Assembly (NCBI RefSeq): GCF_018881965.1 | Contig: NZ_JACVPI010000001.1 | Location: 1-64,000, forward strand | DNA length: 64,000 bases | Direction: 5' to 3' | Source: Polynucleobacter sp. JS-Polo-80-F4 | GTDB taxonomy: Bacteria; Pseudomonadota; Gammaproteobacteria; Burkholderiales; Burkholderiaceae | In this document: positions 49,449-60,036 of the stretch, piece after piece | Layout: each line of letters opens with the position of its first letter | How positions within the stretch are numbered: the first letter of the stretch is position 1 | The notes under the pieces: model-generated | Told to the model about the DNA's origin: nothing | Databases searched by the model: none | Seen by the model: only the letters and a program-made list of their open reading frames with translations | Program-made: the position numbers and the translations under genes

Positions 49449-51812
49449 CTATTTCTTAAGCTTCCCAAATGCAGCTGCCATTGCATTATTCATAGGAGGC
49501 GCCTGTCTTCTGTCTTCTTTTGGTTTTCTGGGTTCAGCTGACTTAGGACGATTGGAGGATCTTTGCTCTGGCTTTACTCCTGCTTTAGCGCCCTCCCTTG
49601 GAGCCTCATCACTTAAGCGCATCGTTAATGCAATGCGCTTGCGCTTTTCATCTACCTCCAGCACCTTAACCTTTACTACCTGCCCGGCCTTAACCACGGT
49701 ATGAGGATCTTTTACGAAAGTATTGGACAGCGCAGAAATATGAACGAGGCCGTCTTGATGCACGCCAATATCAACAAAGGCGCCAAAGGCAGCAACGTTC
49801 GTGACTACGCCTTCCAAAATCATATCCACTTTGAGATCGCTAATTTTTTCTACGCCATCCTTAAAGGTTGCGGTAGTAAATTCTGGACGCGGATCACGAC
49901 CTGGCTTTTCTAGTTCTTTAATAATGTCAGTCACTGTAGGAAGGCCGAACTGACCATCAGCATATTTTTCTGGCGAGAGTGATTTGAGTAAATTAGCATC
50001 GCCAATCACTTCTTTCACCCCCTTTTTAATATCCTTCAGAATCTTTTCTACCAAAGGATAGGATTCTGGATGAACTGCGGATGCGTCTAGTGGATCGTCG
50101 CCATCCATGATGCGTAAGAAGCCAGCAGCTTGCTCATACGTTTTTTCGCCGAGGCGTGGAACACTCTTGAGATCAGCCCTCGATTTAAATGCACCCTTGC
50201 TGTCACGGTACGCTACGATGCCCTCAGCAACAGTAGAGCTTAAGCCTGAGACCCTTGCTAGCAAAGGAGCAGAGGCTGTGTTGACATCTACACCTACCGC
50301 GTTCACACAATCCTCCACCACCGCTACTAATGATTTTGCTAATTGGGTTTGCATCACATCATGCTGATACTGGCCGACGCCAATCGATTTCGGATCAATC
50401 TTGACTAACTCTGCAAGCGGATCTTGCAATCTGCGTGCAATGGATACAGCGCCACGTAATGAGACGTCCATGCCTGGCAATTCTTTTGAAGCATATTCAG
50501 AAGCCGAGTAAACCGAAGCACCCGCTTCAGAGACCACGATCTTGGTGAGTTTGAGCTCTGGCTTGGCTTTAATGAGTTCTTGCGCCAATTTATCTGTTTC
50601 ACGAGATGCGGTGCCATTACCAATCGAGATCAAGGTGGCATTATGTTTCTCAGCCAGCTTTGCCAGAGTATGTAATGAACCAGCCCAATCATTTTTGGGT
50701 TGATGTGGGTAAATGACATCGGTATCCACCACTTTGCCAGTGGCATCTACTACTGCTACCTTCACACCGGTACGCATACCAGGGTCAAGGCCAATGGTCA
50801 CTCTTGGACCGGCAGGTGCCGCTAGAAGAAGATCTTTTAGATTGCGGGCAAATACGTTAATTGCCTCGGTTTCTGAGCGCTCACGCAGTGCTGTCATCAG
50901 CTCTGACTCTAAATGCAAAGAACACTTAATGCGCCAAGTCCAGCGGACAGTATCTGCTAACCAGGCATCAGCTGGACGACCGTCATTTTTAATCTTGAAA
51001 TGATTAGCAATGCGGTTTTCACAAGGATTATGAGGGGCATCCCACTTGAGTTTTTCTTCTTCGGTATCTAAGCGTAGATTGACCATCAACATCTGCTCGC
51101 GACGACCTCTAAATAGGGCTAAGGCACGATGTGATGGAATCGCTTTGATTGGCTCGGAGTAATCAAAGTAATCAGCGAACTTCTCACCCTCTTGCTCTTT
51201 ACCAGCAATCACCTTGGAATCTACTACACCATGATCTTGCAAGTAGATGCGAAGGGATTGCACTAATGCAGCATCCTCAGCAAAGCGCTCCATCAGAATT
51301 TGACGGGCACCTTCAAGGGCAGTTTTAGTATCCGGCACCCCAGGATTATCAGTGCCATCTACCTGAAACGCTTCCTTAAGATATTTAGCAGCCTCTATTT
51401 CTGGATCGAGATTCGGGTTATTGAGTAAATCATTTGCTAATGACTCCAAGCCAGCTTCTAGTGCGATTTGTGCCTTAGTTCTTCTCTTAGGCTTATATGG
51501 CAGGTAGAGATCTTCTAGACGTGTCTTATCTTCTGCCAGCATGATGGCCTTAAGTAAGTCTGGCGTCATCTTGCCCTGCTCTTCAATCGAAGCAACAATC
51601 GTTTTACGACGATCCTCTAGTTCGCGAAGGTAGCTAAGTCGCTCCTCTAGTAAACGTAATTGCGTGTCATCCAATCCGCCAGTAGCCTCTTTACGGTAAC
51701 GAGCGATAAATGGTACGGTCGCACCCTCATCCATCAGGGCTATAGCTGCAGCCACTTGAGCAGGTTTAGCAGAAAGTTCTTGGGCAAGGCGTTGTTCTAT
51801 CGATGGCAGCAT
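49449..51812 (-). CDS. tex: Transcription accessory protein Tex
   Basis: A 787-residue nucleic-acid-binding protein. In order it has an N-terminal Tex helical region ([17 protein letters not shown]), a YqgF-like RNase H fold ([17 protein letters not shown], ~330-345), helix-hairpin-helix motifs ([21 protein letters not shown]), and a C-terminal S1 RNA-binding domain (~660-735, [21 protein letters not shown]). A basic tail (~745-787) ends the protein. Tex is associated with transcript stability and stress tolerance, and is widely conserved. It appears monocistronic. Confidence 0.95.
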   Translation of the reverse strand: MLPSIEQRLAQELSAKPAQVAAAIALMDEGATVPFIARYRKEATGGLDDTQLRLLEERLSYLRELEDRRKTIVASIEEQGKMTPDLLKAIMLAEDKTRLEDLYLPYKPKRRTKAQIALEAGLESLANDLLNNPNLDPEIEAAKYLKEAFQVDGTDNPGVPDTKTALEGARQILMERFAEDAALVQSLRIYLQDHGVVDSKVIAGKEQEGEKFADYFDYSEPIKAIPSHRALALFRGRREQMLMVNLRLDTEEEKLKWDAPHNPCENRIANHFKIKNDGRPADAWLADTVRWTWRIKCSLHLESELMTALRERSETEAINVFARNLKDLLLAAPAGPRVTIGLDPGMRTGVKVAVVDATGKVVDTDVIYPHQPKNDWAGSLHTLAKLAEKHNATLISIGNGTASRETDKLAQELIKAKPELKLTKIVVSEAGASVYSASEYASKELPGMDVSLRGAVSIARRLQDPLAELVKIDPKSIGVGQYQHDVMQTQLAKSLVAVVEDCVNAVGVDVNTASAPLLARVSGLSSTVAEGIVAYRDSKGAFKSRADLKSVPRLGEKTYEQAAGFLRIMDGDDPLDASAVHPESYPLVEKILKDIKKGVKEVIGDANLLKSLSPEKYADGQFGLPTVTDIIKELEKPGRDPRPEFTTATFKDGVEKISDLKVDMILEGVVTNVAAFGAFVDIGVHQDGLVHISALSNTFVKDPHTVVKAGQVVKVKVLEVDEKRKRIALTMRLSDEAPREGAKAGVKPEQRSSNRPKSAEPRKPKEDRRQAPPMNNAMAAAFGKLKK

Positions 51813-51883
51813 GAGGATCTATTTTTACTTAATTTATTGATAACTATTAATAGTTAATTTGTTATTTTGATTTCAATGAAGAA

Positions 51884-51909
51884 CAAAAGCCACCCTGAGG
51901 TGACTTTTG
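51884..51909 (-). terminator. Probable terminator of typA
   Basis: An 11-position stem with one C-A mismatch, CAAAAG(C)CACC with GGTG(A)CTTTTG, around the loop CTGA. On the minus strand it is followed by TTCTTC and lies 20 bases after the typA stop. Confidence 0.7.
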
Positions 51910-51928
51910 TTGTGTAGCCTGAGTGAGA

Positions 51929-53746
51929 TTACTCGCGTGACGCTTTTTTACGCTCATGCTCCTTGAGGTAGCGCTTACGAATGCGAATGCTCTTCGGCGT
52001 TACTTCAACCAATTCATCATCATCAATAAACTCTACTGCGTATTCCAAGTTCATTGCGATTGGGGTAACAAGGCGAACCGCTTCGTCAGTACCAGAGGCG
52101 CGAACGTTGGTTAATTGCTTGCCCTTAATTGGGTTCACAACCAAGTCATTATCACGGCTATGAATACCGATCACCATACCTTCGTATAAAGGATCTCCAG
52201 GACTCACAAACATACGACCACGGTCTTGCAACTTCCACAATGCGTACGCAACTGCTTCACCATCATCTTGGCTAATCAATACGCCGTTATGACGCTCACC
52301 CAAGATACCGTCTTTGGCTGGCGCATAAGAATCAAATGTGTGGCTCATCAAACCGTTACCACGGGTCATGGTCATGAAATCGCCTTGGAAGCCGATCAAG
52401 CCACGCGCAGGGATACGGTACTCAAGACGTGTACGACCTTTACCGTCGCTCACCATGTCGAGTAATTCGCCCTTACGCTTACCCAAGTCTTCCATGACGG
52501 CGCCTTGAGTTGTATCCTCTAAGTCAACCGTTAAGTTTTCATACGGCTCCATCTTCACGCCATCTTCCTCATGGAACACAACGCGTGGACGAGAAACTGC
52601 TAATTCGTAACCTTCACGACGCATTGTTTCTACCAAGATAGTGAGATGCAATTCGCCACGACCAGAAACTTCAAATACAGTGTCGTCGTCAGTTTCTTTT
52701 ACACGCAAAGCCATGTTGGACTTGAGTTCGCGATCAAGACGCTCACGAATCTGACGGCTAGTAACAAACTTACCTTCACGACCAGCCAATGGGCTTGTGT
52801 TCACCATGAAGTTCATGGTCAAGGTAGGCTCATCGATCTTCAGCATTGGCAATGCTTCTGGAACATCTGGTGCGCAGATCGTTGTACCGATTGCTAAATC
52901 TTCAATACCGTTTACCAATACGATGTCACCCGCTTGAGCTTCATCTACTAACTCACGCTCTAAGCCGCGGAACTTCAATACCTGGTTAATACGGCCCTTA
53001 CGCTGAACGCCATCAGGACCATCCATAAATACTACGTCCATCAAAGGCTTCACAGTTCCGCGGTTTACACGGCCTACACCGATCTTACCAACGTATGTGC
53101 TGTATTCAATCGAGGTAATCTGTAATTGCAATGGGCCTTCTGGATTGTCATCACGAACTGGTACGTGCTTTAACACTGTGTCAAACAATGGGCGCATGTC
53201 GCCTTCACGAACGTCATCAGTCAAGCCAGCGTAACCGTTCAAACCAGATGCGTACACCACTGGGAAATCTAACTGCTCTTCAGTTGCGCCCAATTTATCG
53301 AACAGCTCAAAAGTAGCATTGATTACGTAGTCAGTTCGTGCGCCTGGACGGTCAACTTTGTTAATCACCACGATTGGCTTCAAACCTAAAGCCAAGGCTT
53401 TCTTAGTAACGAAGCGAGTTTGTGGCATTGGACCTTCAACCGCGTCAACCAAGAGCAATACGCCATCAACCATGGAGAGAACGCGCTCTACTTCACCACC
53501 GAAGTCCGCGTGTCCTGGGGTATCAACGATGTTGATGTGTGTGCCGTCATACTCAACCGCACAGTTCTTGGACAAAATAGTAATGCCACGCTCTTTTTCC
53601 AAATCGTTTGAGTCCATGACACGTTCGGTCATTTTTTCATTGGAGCGGAATGTGCCAGATTGGCGCAGAAGTTGGTCAACCAAAGTAGTTTTACCGTGGT
53701 CAACGTGGGCGATGATAGCAATGTTACGAAGTGCGCGTTTAGTCAT
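51929..53746 (-). CDS. typA: Ribosome-associated GTPase TypA/BipA
   Basis: TypA is a translational GTPase acting in 50S assembly and stress adaptation. The 605-residue protein has the G motifs [27 protein letters not shown] and NKVDRPGA, the effector region ERGITI, then EF-G-like domains II, III and V and the BipA-specific C-terminal domain ending in the basic [19 protein letters not shown] lies in the 70-base upstream spacer as a possible -35, but no convincing -10 is spaced from it. It may also be read from the nusA-operon side, since truB follows downstream. Confidence 0.96.
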   Translation of the reverse strand: MTKRALRNIAIIAHVDHGKTTLVDQLLRQSGTFRSNEKMTERVMDSNDLEKERGITILSKNCAVEYDGTHINIVDTPGHADFGGEVERVLSMVDGVLLLVDAVEGPMPQTRFVTKKALALGLKPIVVINKVDRPGARTDYVINATFELFDKLGATEEQLDFPVVYASGLNGYAGLTDDVREGDMRPLFDTVLKHVPVRDDNPEGPLQLQITSIEYSTYVGKIGVGRVNRGTVKPLMDVVFMDGPDGVQRKGRINQVLKFRGLERELVDEAQAGDIVLVNGIEDLAIGTTICAPDVPEALPMLKIDEPTLTMNFMVNTSPLAGREGKFVTSRQIRERLDRELKSNMALRVKETDDDTVFEVSGRGELHLTILVETMRREGYELAVSRPRVVFHEEDGVKMEPYENLTVDLEDTTQGAVMEDLGKRKGELLDMVSDGKGRTRLEYRIPARGLIGFQGDFMTMTRGNGLMSHTFDSYAPAKDGILGERHNGVLISQDDGEAVAYALWKLQDRGRMFVSPGDPLYEGMVIGIHSRDNDLVVNPIKGKQLTNVRASGTDEAVRLVTPIAMNLEYAVEFIDDDELVEVTPKSIRIRKRYLKEHERKKASRE

Positions 53747-53816
53747 GTGAAGCTTCTAAAGTTAAGAATATAAATTCGGGTTAATTAAGATTAGTGGGTG
53801 AATAAGTCAAATTTGT

Positions 53817-54728
53817 TTAATGGGCAGAAGAGATTAAGCGCTTGGGATGCAAAACGCCAGACCGCCAATCAGCAGTACCAATAAAGTTATGGGGAGCAGC
53901 AGTAGCGCGATAGATGCGTACTAGTGCCTCGATGGAAGGTAAATTGAGAGGAACACGCTGCCCCATCTCAAGACGTTTTGCTTGTTGCTCATCCACCGTT
54001 AAGTGGGGCAATGTTTGTAACAAGGCGTCAACAGGCAATATGTAGTTAGCGCTATTTTGCAAACCGCTTTGAATCGATTCAATCGTAAAGGACTGCTCCA
54101 AGTTCAAGTGTCCTACTTCAGTGCGGCGCAAACCTACTAAATGAGCACCGCAACCTAGAGTATTACCAATATCTTCGGCTAGCACACGAATATAAGTGCC
54201 TTTGCTACAGCTCACTTCTAAAGTGGCTTCAGGCCAAGCAATATTGGTCCAACGAATGGAGTGAATCGTAATATCTCGTGGAGCGCGCTCTAACTCAACG
54301 CCAGCACGAGCATATTCATACAAAGGCTTCCCATCACGCTTGAGCGCGGAATACATTGGTGGCACCTGAGAAATCGGGCCAGTAAATTTCGGGAGCAATG
54401 CTTCTAAGGCGATTTTTATTTCTGCGTCACTTGCAAATGCAGGCAAAGGCAGCTCTTCAATGATTTGACCTTCAGCATCACCAGTATCAGTACGCGAGCC
54501 AAACTTCACTTGTGCAATATAAGTTTTATCGGCCTCAAGCAAATCTTGTGAGTACTTCGTTGCTTCGCCCAGACAAATCGGAAGCAAGCCAGTTGCCATT
54601 GGGTCTAAGGTTCCAGTATGGCCAGCTTTGTCAGCATTAAAGGCACGCTTTACAGCAGTAACAGCACCCTGTGAACTCATTCCAGCGGGTTTATCTAGTA
54701 GCACTACGCCGTCGATCCGAATAGACAT
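53817..54728 (-). CDS. truB: tRNA pseudouridine-55 synthase
   Basis: TruB makes pseudouridine 55 in the T-loop of tRNAs and also acts as a tRNA folding chaperone. The 303-residue protein has LLDKPAGMSSQGAV at the start, the catalytic Asp in GHTGTLDPMATGLLPI (about residue 42), and the YKYPRAG-like segment YEYARAGVELER. SCSKGTYIRVLAEDIG follows, and a short C-terminal domain ends the protein. It is the last gene of rimP-nusA-infB-rbfA-truB, 3 bases after rbfA, and is followed by a 70-base gap to typA. Confidence 0.96.
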   Translation of the reverse strand: MSIRIDGVVLLDKPAGMSSQGAVTAVKRAFNADKAGHTGTLDPMATGLLPICLGEATKYSQDLLEADKTYIAQVKFGSRTDTGDAEGQIIEELPLPAFASDAEIKIALEALLPKFTGPISQVPPMYSALKRDGKPLYEYARAGVELERAPRDITIHSIRWTNIAWPEATLEVSCSKGTYIRVLAEDIGNTLGCGAHLVGLRRTEVGHLNLEQSFTIESIQSGLQNSANYILPVDALLQTLPHLTVDEQQAKRLEMGQRVPLNLPSIEALVRIYRATAAPHNFIGTADWRSGVLHPKRLISSAH

Positions 54729-54731
54729 GAA

Positions 54732-55115
54732 TTACTTGGTCTCGCCTACTTGATCACTGCTGCTGCGGTCACTATCCACAGCTTGATCGATCAATCGAGA
54801 CATTTCTATGCCATGCTCAACTGAGCTGTCATAGTGAAAATGTAATGTAGGAACGGTATGGATATGCAAACGCTTAAACAATAGTGAGTGCAAGTACCCT
54901 GCTTTTTCTTGCAGCGCCTTTAAAGCATGCTCAGGTTCAGCACCCAAAACAGTAAAGAACACTTTAGCGTGAGCCAAGTCAGGGGTGAGTTCGATACTTT
55001 GTAAAGTAATCAAACCCAAGCTCGGACTACGCAATTCACGCGGAATAAGCTCGGCCAGGTCTCGCTGAATTTGATCTGCGAGACGCTGGTTACGATGGGG
55101 ACTAGTCTTATGCAT
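54732..55115 (-). CDS. rbfA: Ribosome-binding factor A
   Basis: RbfA is a KH-fold assembly factor for the 30S subunit, needed for 16S 5'-end maturation and cold growth. The 127-residue size is normal. Recognisable parts are [35 protein letters not shown], and [25 protein letters not shown], the conserved C-terminal strand and helix. It starts 5 bases after infB and ends 3 bases before truB. Confidence 0.95.
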   Translation of the reverse strand: MHKTSPHRNQRLADQIQRDLAELIPRELRSPSLGLITLQSIELTPDLAHAKVFFTVLGAEPEHALKALQEKAGYLHSLLFKRLHIHTVPTLHFHYDSSVEHGIEMSRLIDQAVDSDRSSSDQVGETK

Positions 55116-55120
55116 ATTAA

Positions 55121-57880
55121 TTAGAGTGAACGTGCAACTTCAGTGACTTCAAACACCTCAAGCTGATCACCCTCTTTAATATCGTTGTAGCCTTTCAATG
55201 ACAGGCCGCATTCAACACCGGCACGAACTTCTTTAGCATCATCTTTGAAGCGCTTGAGAGAGTCCAGCTCACCAGTCCAAACAACAACGTTGTCACGCAA
55301 GAGACGGACACTAGATGTGCGTTTGATGATTCCATCAACAACCAAGCAACCAGCAATTGCACCAACCTTAGATACCAAGAAGACTTGACGAATCTCTACG
55401 AGACCAGTGATTTCTTCTTTCTTATCTGGAGTCAACATACCGCTTAAAGCTAACTTCACTTCATCTACTGCGTCATAGATGATGTTGTGATAACGAATAT
55501 CTACGCCATTATTCTCAGCCAATTTGCGAGCTGCCGCATCTGCACGAGAGTTGAAGCCGAAAATAACAGCCTTCGAAGCAACAGCTAAGTTTACGTCAGT
55601 TTCAGTAATGCCACCAACGCCCGCGTGAACAATTTGAACCTTCACTTCTGGAGTGGAAAGCTTCATTAATGATTGAGCCAAAGCTTCTTGAGAGCCTTGC
55701 ACGTCAGCTTTAATGATCAACGGCAATAACTTAGCTTCAACCGCACCCTCTTCCATGTTTTCCATCATGGTTTCAAGCTTGAATGCTTGCTGTTTAGCCA
55801 ACTTCACATCACGGAATTTACCTTGACGGAAGAGTGCGATCTCACGAGCCTTACGCTCGTCAGGAACTACTTGCACTGACTCACCAGCAGCAGGAACATC
55901 GCCTAAACCTTGAATCTCTACCGGAATAGATGGGCCTGCTTCATTACATGGTTTACCGTTTTCATCCAACATGGCGCGGACGCGACCATAGGTTGAACCC
56001 GCCAACAACATATCGCCACGCTTTAATGTACCTGACTGAACCAAGATAGTTGCCACTGGGCCCTTACCTTTATCCAAGCGTGCCTCAATGACCAAGCCTT
56101 GTGCTGGCGCATCTTTAGGTGCTTTCAGTTCGAGAATCTCTGCTTGCAACAGAACGTTCTCAAGAAGCGCATCAATGCCTTCACCTGTTTTTGCAGATAC
56201 TGGAATAAATGGCACATCGCCACCGTATTCTTCAGGAACCACTTGTTCTGCTACTAATTCAGTTTTAACGCGCTCTGAATTCGCTTCTGGCTTATCAATT
56301 TTGTTGATAGCCACAACAATAGGTACACCACCTGCGAGCGCATGGTGAATCGCTTCTTTTGTTTGCGGCATAACGCCGTCATCAGCAGCCACTACCAAGA
56401 TCACAATATCGGTCGCCTTAGCACCACGAGCACGCATTGCCGTAAAGGCTTCGTGACCCGGAGTATCAAGGAAGGTAATCATGCCGCGTGGAGTTTCCAC
56501 GTGGTATGCGCCGATGTGCTGAGTAATGCCACCAGCTTCACCAGTAGCTACTTTGGCAGCACGAATCTTATCGAGCAAGGAAGTTTTACCGTGGTCAACG
56601 TGACCCATCACCGTTACAACTGGAGGACGTGGCAATAACTCTGCGTCATGACCATCTGTACCGAGATCTAGATCTGGATCATCCAGTTTTGCAGCAAAGG
56701 CTTTGTGACCCATTTCTTCAACGATGATCATCGCCGTATCTTGGTCCAGCACTTGATTGATAGTGACCATTTGGCCCATACCCATCAGGAGCTTAATCAC
56801 TTCTGCGCTCTTTACCGCCATTGCATGAGCTAACTCAGCAACAGTAATAGTTTCTGGTACGTGAACATCACGCACAATAGCTTCTGTTGGCACTTGGAAG
56901 TTGGTATCAACGTTCGCTTCTGCGATTTGACGTTGCTTCTTACGACCGCCGCCTGAGCGCCAACCACCGACACCACCAGATGAATCTCCACGAGTCTTTA
57001 AGCCTCCAGGTTTCTTAGCACCTTCTTCTTGCCAAGTGGAGGATGTCTCAGCAGATTTGATGGTCTTGCCGCCAACTTTAGCAACAGCCTTCTTCTTATC
57101 ATCAGCACCTTCAACTTTGGCAGGCTTATGTAGAGTACCTTTTTTGGCTTCTTCAGCAGCAATTTCACTAGGCGCTTTGAGAACTCGAGCTGGAGCACTC
57201 ATCATGTCGCGAATCGCTAATGCCTCAGCTTCAGCTGCAGCACGACGAACACGAATATCTGCCAATTCTTTTTCTTTGCTTGCAGCCAAATCTTTTGCAG
57301 CTTTATCTGCGACTGCCTTTTTCTCTGCAGCAGCTGCAGCAGCAGCTGGGGCTGCATCTAAAGGCGCTTCTTCTTTAACTACCGGAGCGGCAACTTCTTT
57401 TTGACGCGCCTCTTCGGCTGCTTTCATTTCCGCTTCTTGACGAGCCAATAGCTCGGCCTGGCGTGTCGCTTCAGCTGCGCGTTTCTCTAATTCTTCTTCA
57501 GAGATAACGGGTTTAGCTGGCGCAGCTTTAACTTCTGCTTTTTCTGGAGCAACTTCTGGTGCTACCTCAGGAGCTTTATCACCCGCTTTTACTAGTACAC
57601 GCTTCTTACGAACCTCAACCTGCACTGTGCGAGTACGTCCAGCAGAATCTGCTTGACGAATTTCTGAGCTCTCACGCTTAATCAAGGTGATCTTTTTGCG
57701 CGCGCCAGAATCTGCGCTGCCATGTGCTTTTTGCAAATGCTCGAGCAGGACAGTTTTGTCCTTTTCGGTAATGCTGTCGTCCTCAGAACCTTTTTCGATA
57801 CCGGCCGCCTTCAACTGCTCCAAGAGGTCTGGCGCGGTACGTTTTAATTCTTTAGCGAGTACTTTTACTGTTGTTGCCAT
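55121..57880 (-). CDS. infB: Translation initiation factor IF-2
   Basis: IF-2 is the GTPase placing fMet-tRNA on the 30S subunit. The 919-residue protein has an N-terminal IF2_N domain (~1-55, [20 protein letters not shown]), a long Ala/Lys/Glu-rich linker (~100-320) and a second IF2_N-like module (~335-385). The G domain follows, with [30 protein letters not shown] and [13 protein letters not shown]. The last are domains II-IV, including the C2 tRNA-binding domain. The linker is highly charged as in other betaproteobacteria. An internal start giving a shorter IF-2 form is possible but not marked by a clear ribosome site. Confidence 0.97.
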   Translation of the reverse strand: MATTVKVLAKELKRTAPDLLEQLKAAGIEKGSEDDSITEKDKTVLLEHLQKAHGSADSGARKKITLIKRESSEIRQADSAGRTRTVQVEVRKKRVLVKAGDKAPEVAPEVAPEKAEVKAAPAKPVISEEELEKRAAEATRQAELLARQEAEMKAAEEARQKEVAAPVVKEEAPLDAAPAAAAAAAEKKAVADKAAKDLAASKEKELADIRVRRAAAEAEALAIRDMMSAPARVLKAPSEIAAEEAKKGTLHKPAKVEGADDKKKAVAKVGGKTIKSAETSSTWQEEGAKKPGGLKTRGDSSGGVGGWRSGGGRKKQRQIAEANVDTNFQVPTEAIVRDVHVPETITVAELAHAMAVKSAEVIKLLMGMGQMVTINQVLDQDTAMIIVEEMGHKAFAAKLDDPDLDLGTDGHDAELLPRPPVVTVMGHVDHGKTSLLDKIRAAKVATGEAGGITQHIGAYHVETPRGMITFLDTPGHEAFTAMRARGAKATDIVILVVAADDGVMPQTKEAIHHALAGGVPIVVAINKIDKPEANSERVKTELVAEQVVPEEYGGDVPFIPVSAKTGEGIDALLENVLLQAEILELKAPKDAPAQGLVIEARLDKGKGPVATILVQSGTLKRGDMLLAGSTYGRVRAMLDENGKPCNEAGPSIPVEIQGLGDVPAAGESVQVVPDERKAREIALFRQGKFRDVKLAKQQAFKLETMMENMEEGAVEAKLLPLIIKADVQGSQEALAQSLMKLSTPEVKVQIVHAGVGGITETDVNLAVASKAVIFGFNSRADAAARKLAENNGVDIRYHNIIYDAVDEVKLALSGMLTPDKKEEITGLVEIRQVFLVSKVGAIAGCLVVDGIIKRTSSVRLLRDNVVVWTGELDSLKRFKDDAKEVRAGVECGLSLKGYNDIKEGDQLEVFEVTEVARSL

Positions 57881-57893
57881 GCACTACTTCCTC

Positions 57894-59375
57894 TCATGAA
57901 GTAAACCAATGTTCGCGCGCTTTCATGATGAGCGTTTTCGCAGTTTCTTCGTCAATTTGTGTCGCCTCAACCAGCTCATCAACAGCTAATTCAGCAAGGT
58001 CGTCACGGGTATGTACTTGATTGTCAGCAAGCTTAGCAATCAGTTCTGTTGTCATTCCCTCTAAGGAGCGTAAATCTTGTGACACTTCGCCAATACGCTC
58101 TTCTTTTGCCAACTCCATAGTCAACAAAGAGTCACGCGCACGAGTGCGTAGCTCATTCACAGTATCTTCATCGAAAGAATCGATTTCCAACATTTCTGAC
58201 AATGGCACATAAGCCACTTCTTCCAATGTATTGAAACCTTCTTCAATCAGGATGTCAGCAACTTCTTGGTCCACATCCAACTTATCCATAAACAACTGGC
58301 GTACAGAAGAGGCTTCTTTTTCAGTTTTCTCAGCAGACTCTTCAGGAGTCATGATGTTGATCTGCCAACCTGTCAAATCACTTGCCAAACGAACGTTCTG
58401 TCCGCTACGGCCAATGGCGATTGCCAAATTCTCTTCATCAACTACTACGTCCATTGCATGACGCTCTTCGTCAACCACAATAGAGGACACTTGGGCAGGA
58501 GCCAAAGCGCCAATCACAAACTGGGCTGGATCTTCAGACCACAATACGATGTCCACCGCTTCGCCAGCAACTTCGTTACGAACCGCAGTCACACGGGTAC
58601 CACGAACGCCAACGCAAGTACCGATTGGGTCGATACGCTTGTCATAAGTAATTACAGCAATCTTTGCGCGCACACCAGGATCACGGGCAGCGCCTTTGAT
58701 CTCTAGCAAGCCCTGCTCCATCTCTGGAACTTCGTTTTCAAACAACTTAATCAAGAAGTCTGGGCAAGTACGTGAGAGTTCGATTTGTGGACCACGTGCT
58801 TCGCGATCCACTTTAAGGATGTATGCGCGTACACGGTCGCCAGAACGTAAGTTCTCTTTTGGAATCATTTGATCGCGACGGAGCAATGCTTCAACACGAC
58901 CAGATTCAATAATCAGACCATTCTTGTCGGCACGCTTCACGGTACCAGTCATAACCTTTTCGCCACGCTCAAGGTAGTCATTCAAAATCTGTTCACGCTC
59001 AGCATCACGAATGCGCTGCAAGATCACTTGCTTAGCAGCTTGTGCGCCGATACGGCCAAAGGCTAAAGATTCGATTTGCTCTTCGATGTAGTCGCCAACT
59101 TCCATGTCAGCAAGCTGCTCTTGAGCTTCAAATTGCAGAATCTCTTTATCCGGCTCTTGTAAACCGGCTTCGTTAGGAACAACCAACCAACGGCGGAAGG
59201 TTTCGTATTCACCAGATTCGCGATCAATTGAAACGCGGATATCCACGTCTTCTGTAGCGTAGCGCTTCTTGGTTGCAGAGGCCAAAGCCATCTCCAACGC
59301 TTCAAATACGATCGCTTGATCAACGTTCTTTTCACGCGCTAACGCGTCTGCCAACATGAGAACTTCTCGGCTCAT
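57894..59375 (-). CDS. nusA: Transcription elongation/termination factor NusA
   Basis: NusA binds RNA polymerase and nascent RNA, promoting pausing, intrinsic termination and antitermination complexes. The 493-residue protein has the N-terminal RNAP-binding domain (~1-125), an S1 domain (~135-200, [17 protein letters not shown]), KH1 and KH2 (~230-345, including [13 protein letters not shown] and [12 protein letters not shown]), and two acidic C-terminal repeats. The two repeats are typical of proteobacterial NusA. Its start overlaps the rimP stop by four bases. In E. coli the operon is controlled by NusA itself; an attenuator-like leader is visible here too. Confidence 0.97.
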   Translation of the reverse strand: MSREVLMLADALAREKNVDQAIVFEALEMALASATKKRYATEDVDIRVSIDRESGEYETFRRWLVVPNEAGLQEPDKEILQFEAQEQLADMEVGDYIEEQIESLAFGRIGAQAAKQVILQRIRDAEREQILNDYLERGEKVMTGTVKRADKNGLIIESGRVEALLRRDQMIPKENLRSGDRVRAYILKVDREARGPQIELSRTCPDFLIKLFENEVPEMEQGLLEIKGAARDPGVRAKIAVITYDKRIDPIGTCVGVRGTRVTAVRNEVAGEAVDIVLWSEDPAQFVIGALAPAQVSSIVVDEERHAMDVVVDEENLAIAIGRSGQNVRLASDLTGWQINIMTPEESAEKTEKEASSVRQLFMDKLDVDQEVADILIEEGFNTLEEVAYVPLSEMLEIDSFDEDTVNELRTRARDSLLTMELAKEERIGEVSQDLRSLEGMTTELIAKLADNQVHTRDDLAELAVDELVEATQIDEETAKTLIMKAREHWFTS

Positions 59376-59863
59376 GACTTTCTTCCTTTGAAATCAATAA
59401 CAGGGACCAACCGAGTCTTATCGACCTCGGCTAAAGAGAACTCCAATTGAGAGGGCTGACCATCAGCACCCTCAAATACCAAACCAAACTTTGCATCTGG
59501 TGAATTCAATTCACCACTCAGCAAACCTTGCAACTCACCACGAAAATTCTTGCGGCCACCAGCGGCAACACGCAACTTCAAATCTACTTCCATGCCAGCA
59601 AAGCGCACAAAATCTGCGGCACTTTTTACCGGGCGATCCAATCCTGGAGATGAAATCTCTAAACGCTCGTAAGGGATGTTTTCAACCGGCAATGTGTAGC
59701 TCAGCTGATGACTCACCTTCTCGCAATCCAAAACAGAAATCAAGCGCTCGTAATCCGGGTTTTCAATCGTGACGCGCAGCAATCCTCCGGCTTCACGCTC
59801 AATCTCAACTAGCGTGTAACCCAAGTTTTCCAGCTCTGCAGAAATAACCTGCTGATCCTTCAC
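59372..59863 (-). CDS. rimP: Ribosome maturation factor RimP
   Basis: RimP assists 30S assembly. The 163-residue protein has the two-domain layout: an N-terminal alpha/beta domain ([28 protein letters not shown]-like [15 protein letters not shown]) and a C-terminal SH3-like barrel. The start is GTG at 59863 with a very good ribosome site (AAGGGG, 4 bases upstream). An intrinsic terminator ends only 24 bases upstream of the start, leaving no room for another promoter, so transcripts must read through it. It is first in the nusA operon. Confidence 0.94.
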   Translation of the reverse strand: MKDQQVISAELENLGYTLVEIEREAGGLLRVTIENPDYERLISVLDCEKVSHQLSYTLPVENIPYERLEISSPGLDRPVKSAADFVRFAGMEVDLKLRVAAGGRKNFRGELQGLLSGELNSPDAKFGLVFEGADGQPSQLEFSLAEVDKTRLVPVIDFKGRKS

Positions 59864-59886
59864 GACACCCCTTCATACCAAAATGG

Positions 59887-59913
59887 CAAAAAAAAATGGG
59901 CTTCAAAGCCCAT
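59887..59913 (-). terminator. Intrinsic terminator in the rimP leader (candidate attenuator)
   Basis: On the minus strand ATGGGCTT-TG-AAGCCCAT forms a perfect 8-bp stem (59913-59896) followed by an unbroken run of eight T (59895-59888). It ends 24 bases before the rimP GTG, between the promoter-like TATAAT at 60009 and the gene. Transcripts of the nusA operon starting there would have to pass it. Confidence 0.85.
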
Positions 59914-59934
59914 ATTCTCGAAATTCAGAACAGG

Positions 59935-59964
59935 CCGACTTACGTTGATCGCAACATCAGTCGG
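59935..59964 (-). ncRNA. Two-tier hairpin in the rimP leader
   Basis: CCGACT (59935-59940) pairs with AGTCGG (59959-59964), and inside it GTTG (59944-59947) pairs with CAAC (59952-59955). A symmetric three-base internal loop separates the tiers and a four-base ATCG loop caps them. It stands between the leader start and the terminator. It is likely part of a cis-regulatory RNA; no known family is assigned. Confidence 0.55.
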
Positions 59965-59976
59965 TAACTACTCAAA

Positions 59977-59994
59977 ACAGCAAAACCCTGCTGT
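59977..59994 (-). ncRNA. 5' hairpin of the rimP leader
   Basis: ACAGCA (59977-59982) pairs with TGCTGT (59989-59994) around a six-base loop. If transcription starts near 59997 this hairpin is the first structure in the mRNA, as often seen in long-lived or regulated leaders. Confidence 0.45.
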
Positions 59995-60003
59995 AAGACC
60001 AAA

Positions 60004-60009
60004 ATTATA
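60004..60009 (-). promoter_or_regulatory. Candidate -10 of the rimP-nusA operon
   Basis: A perfect TATAAT on the minus strand at 60009-60004, just after the rluB stop. A TTGTAT lies 20 bases upstream, further than optimal, so the -35 is weak. It would give a leader of about 134 bases containing the three hairpins. Confidence 0.55.
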
Positions 60010-60036
60010 GCCTATTTAGCAGAAAACTGATACAAA

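Noticed and set aside
53358..53750. A 130-codon plus-strand frame opposite the typA G domain
   Set aside because: The minus strand encodes a fully conserved GTPase; the opposite frame has no recognisable features.
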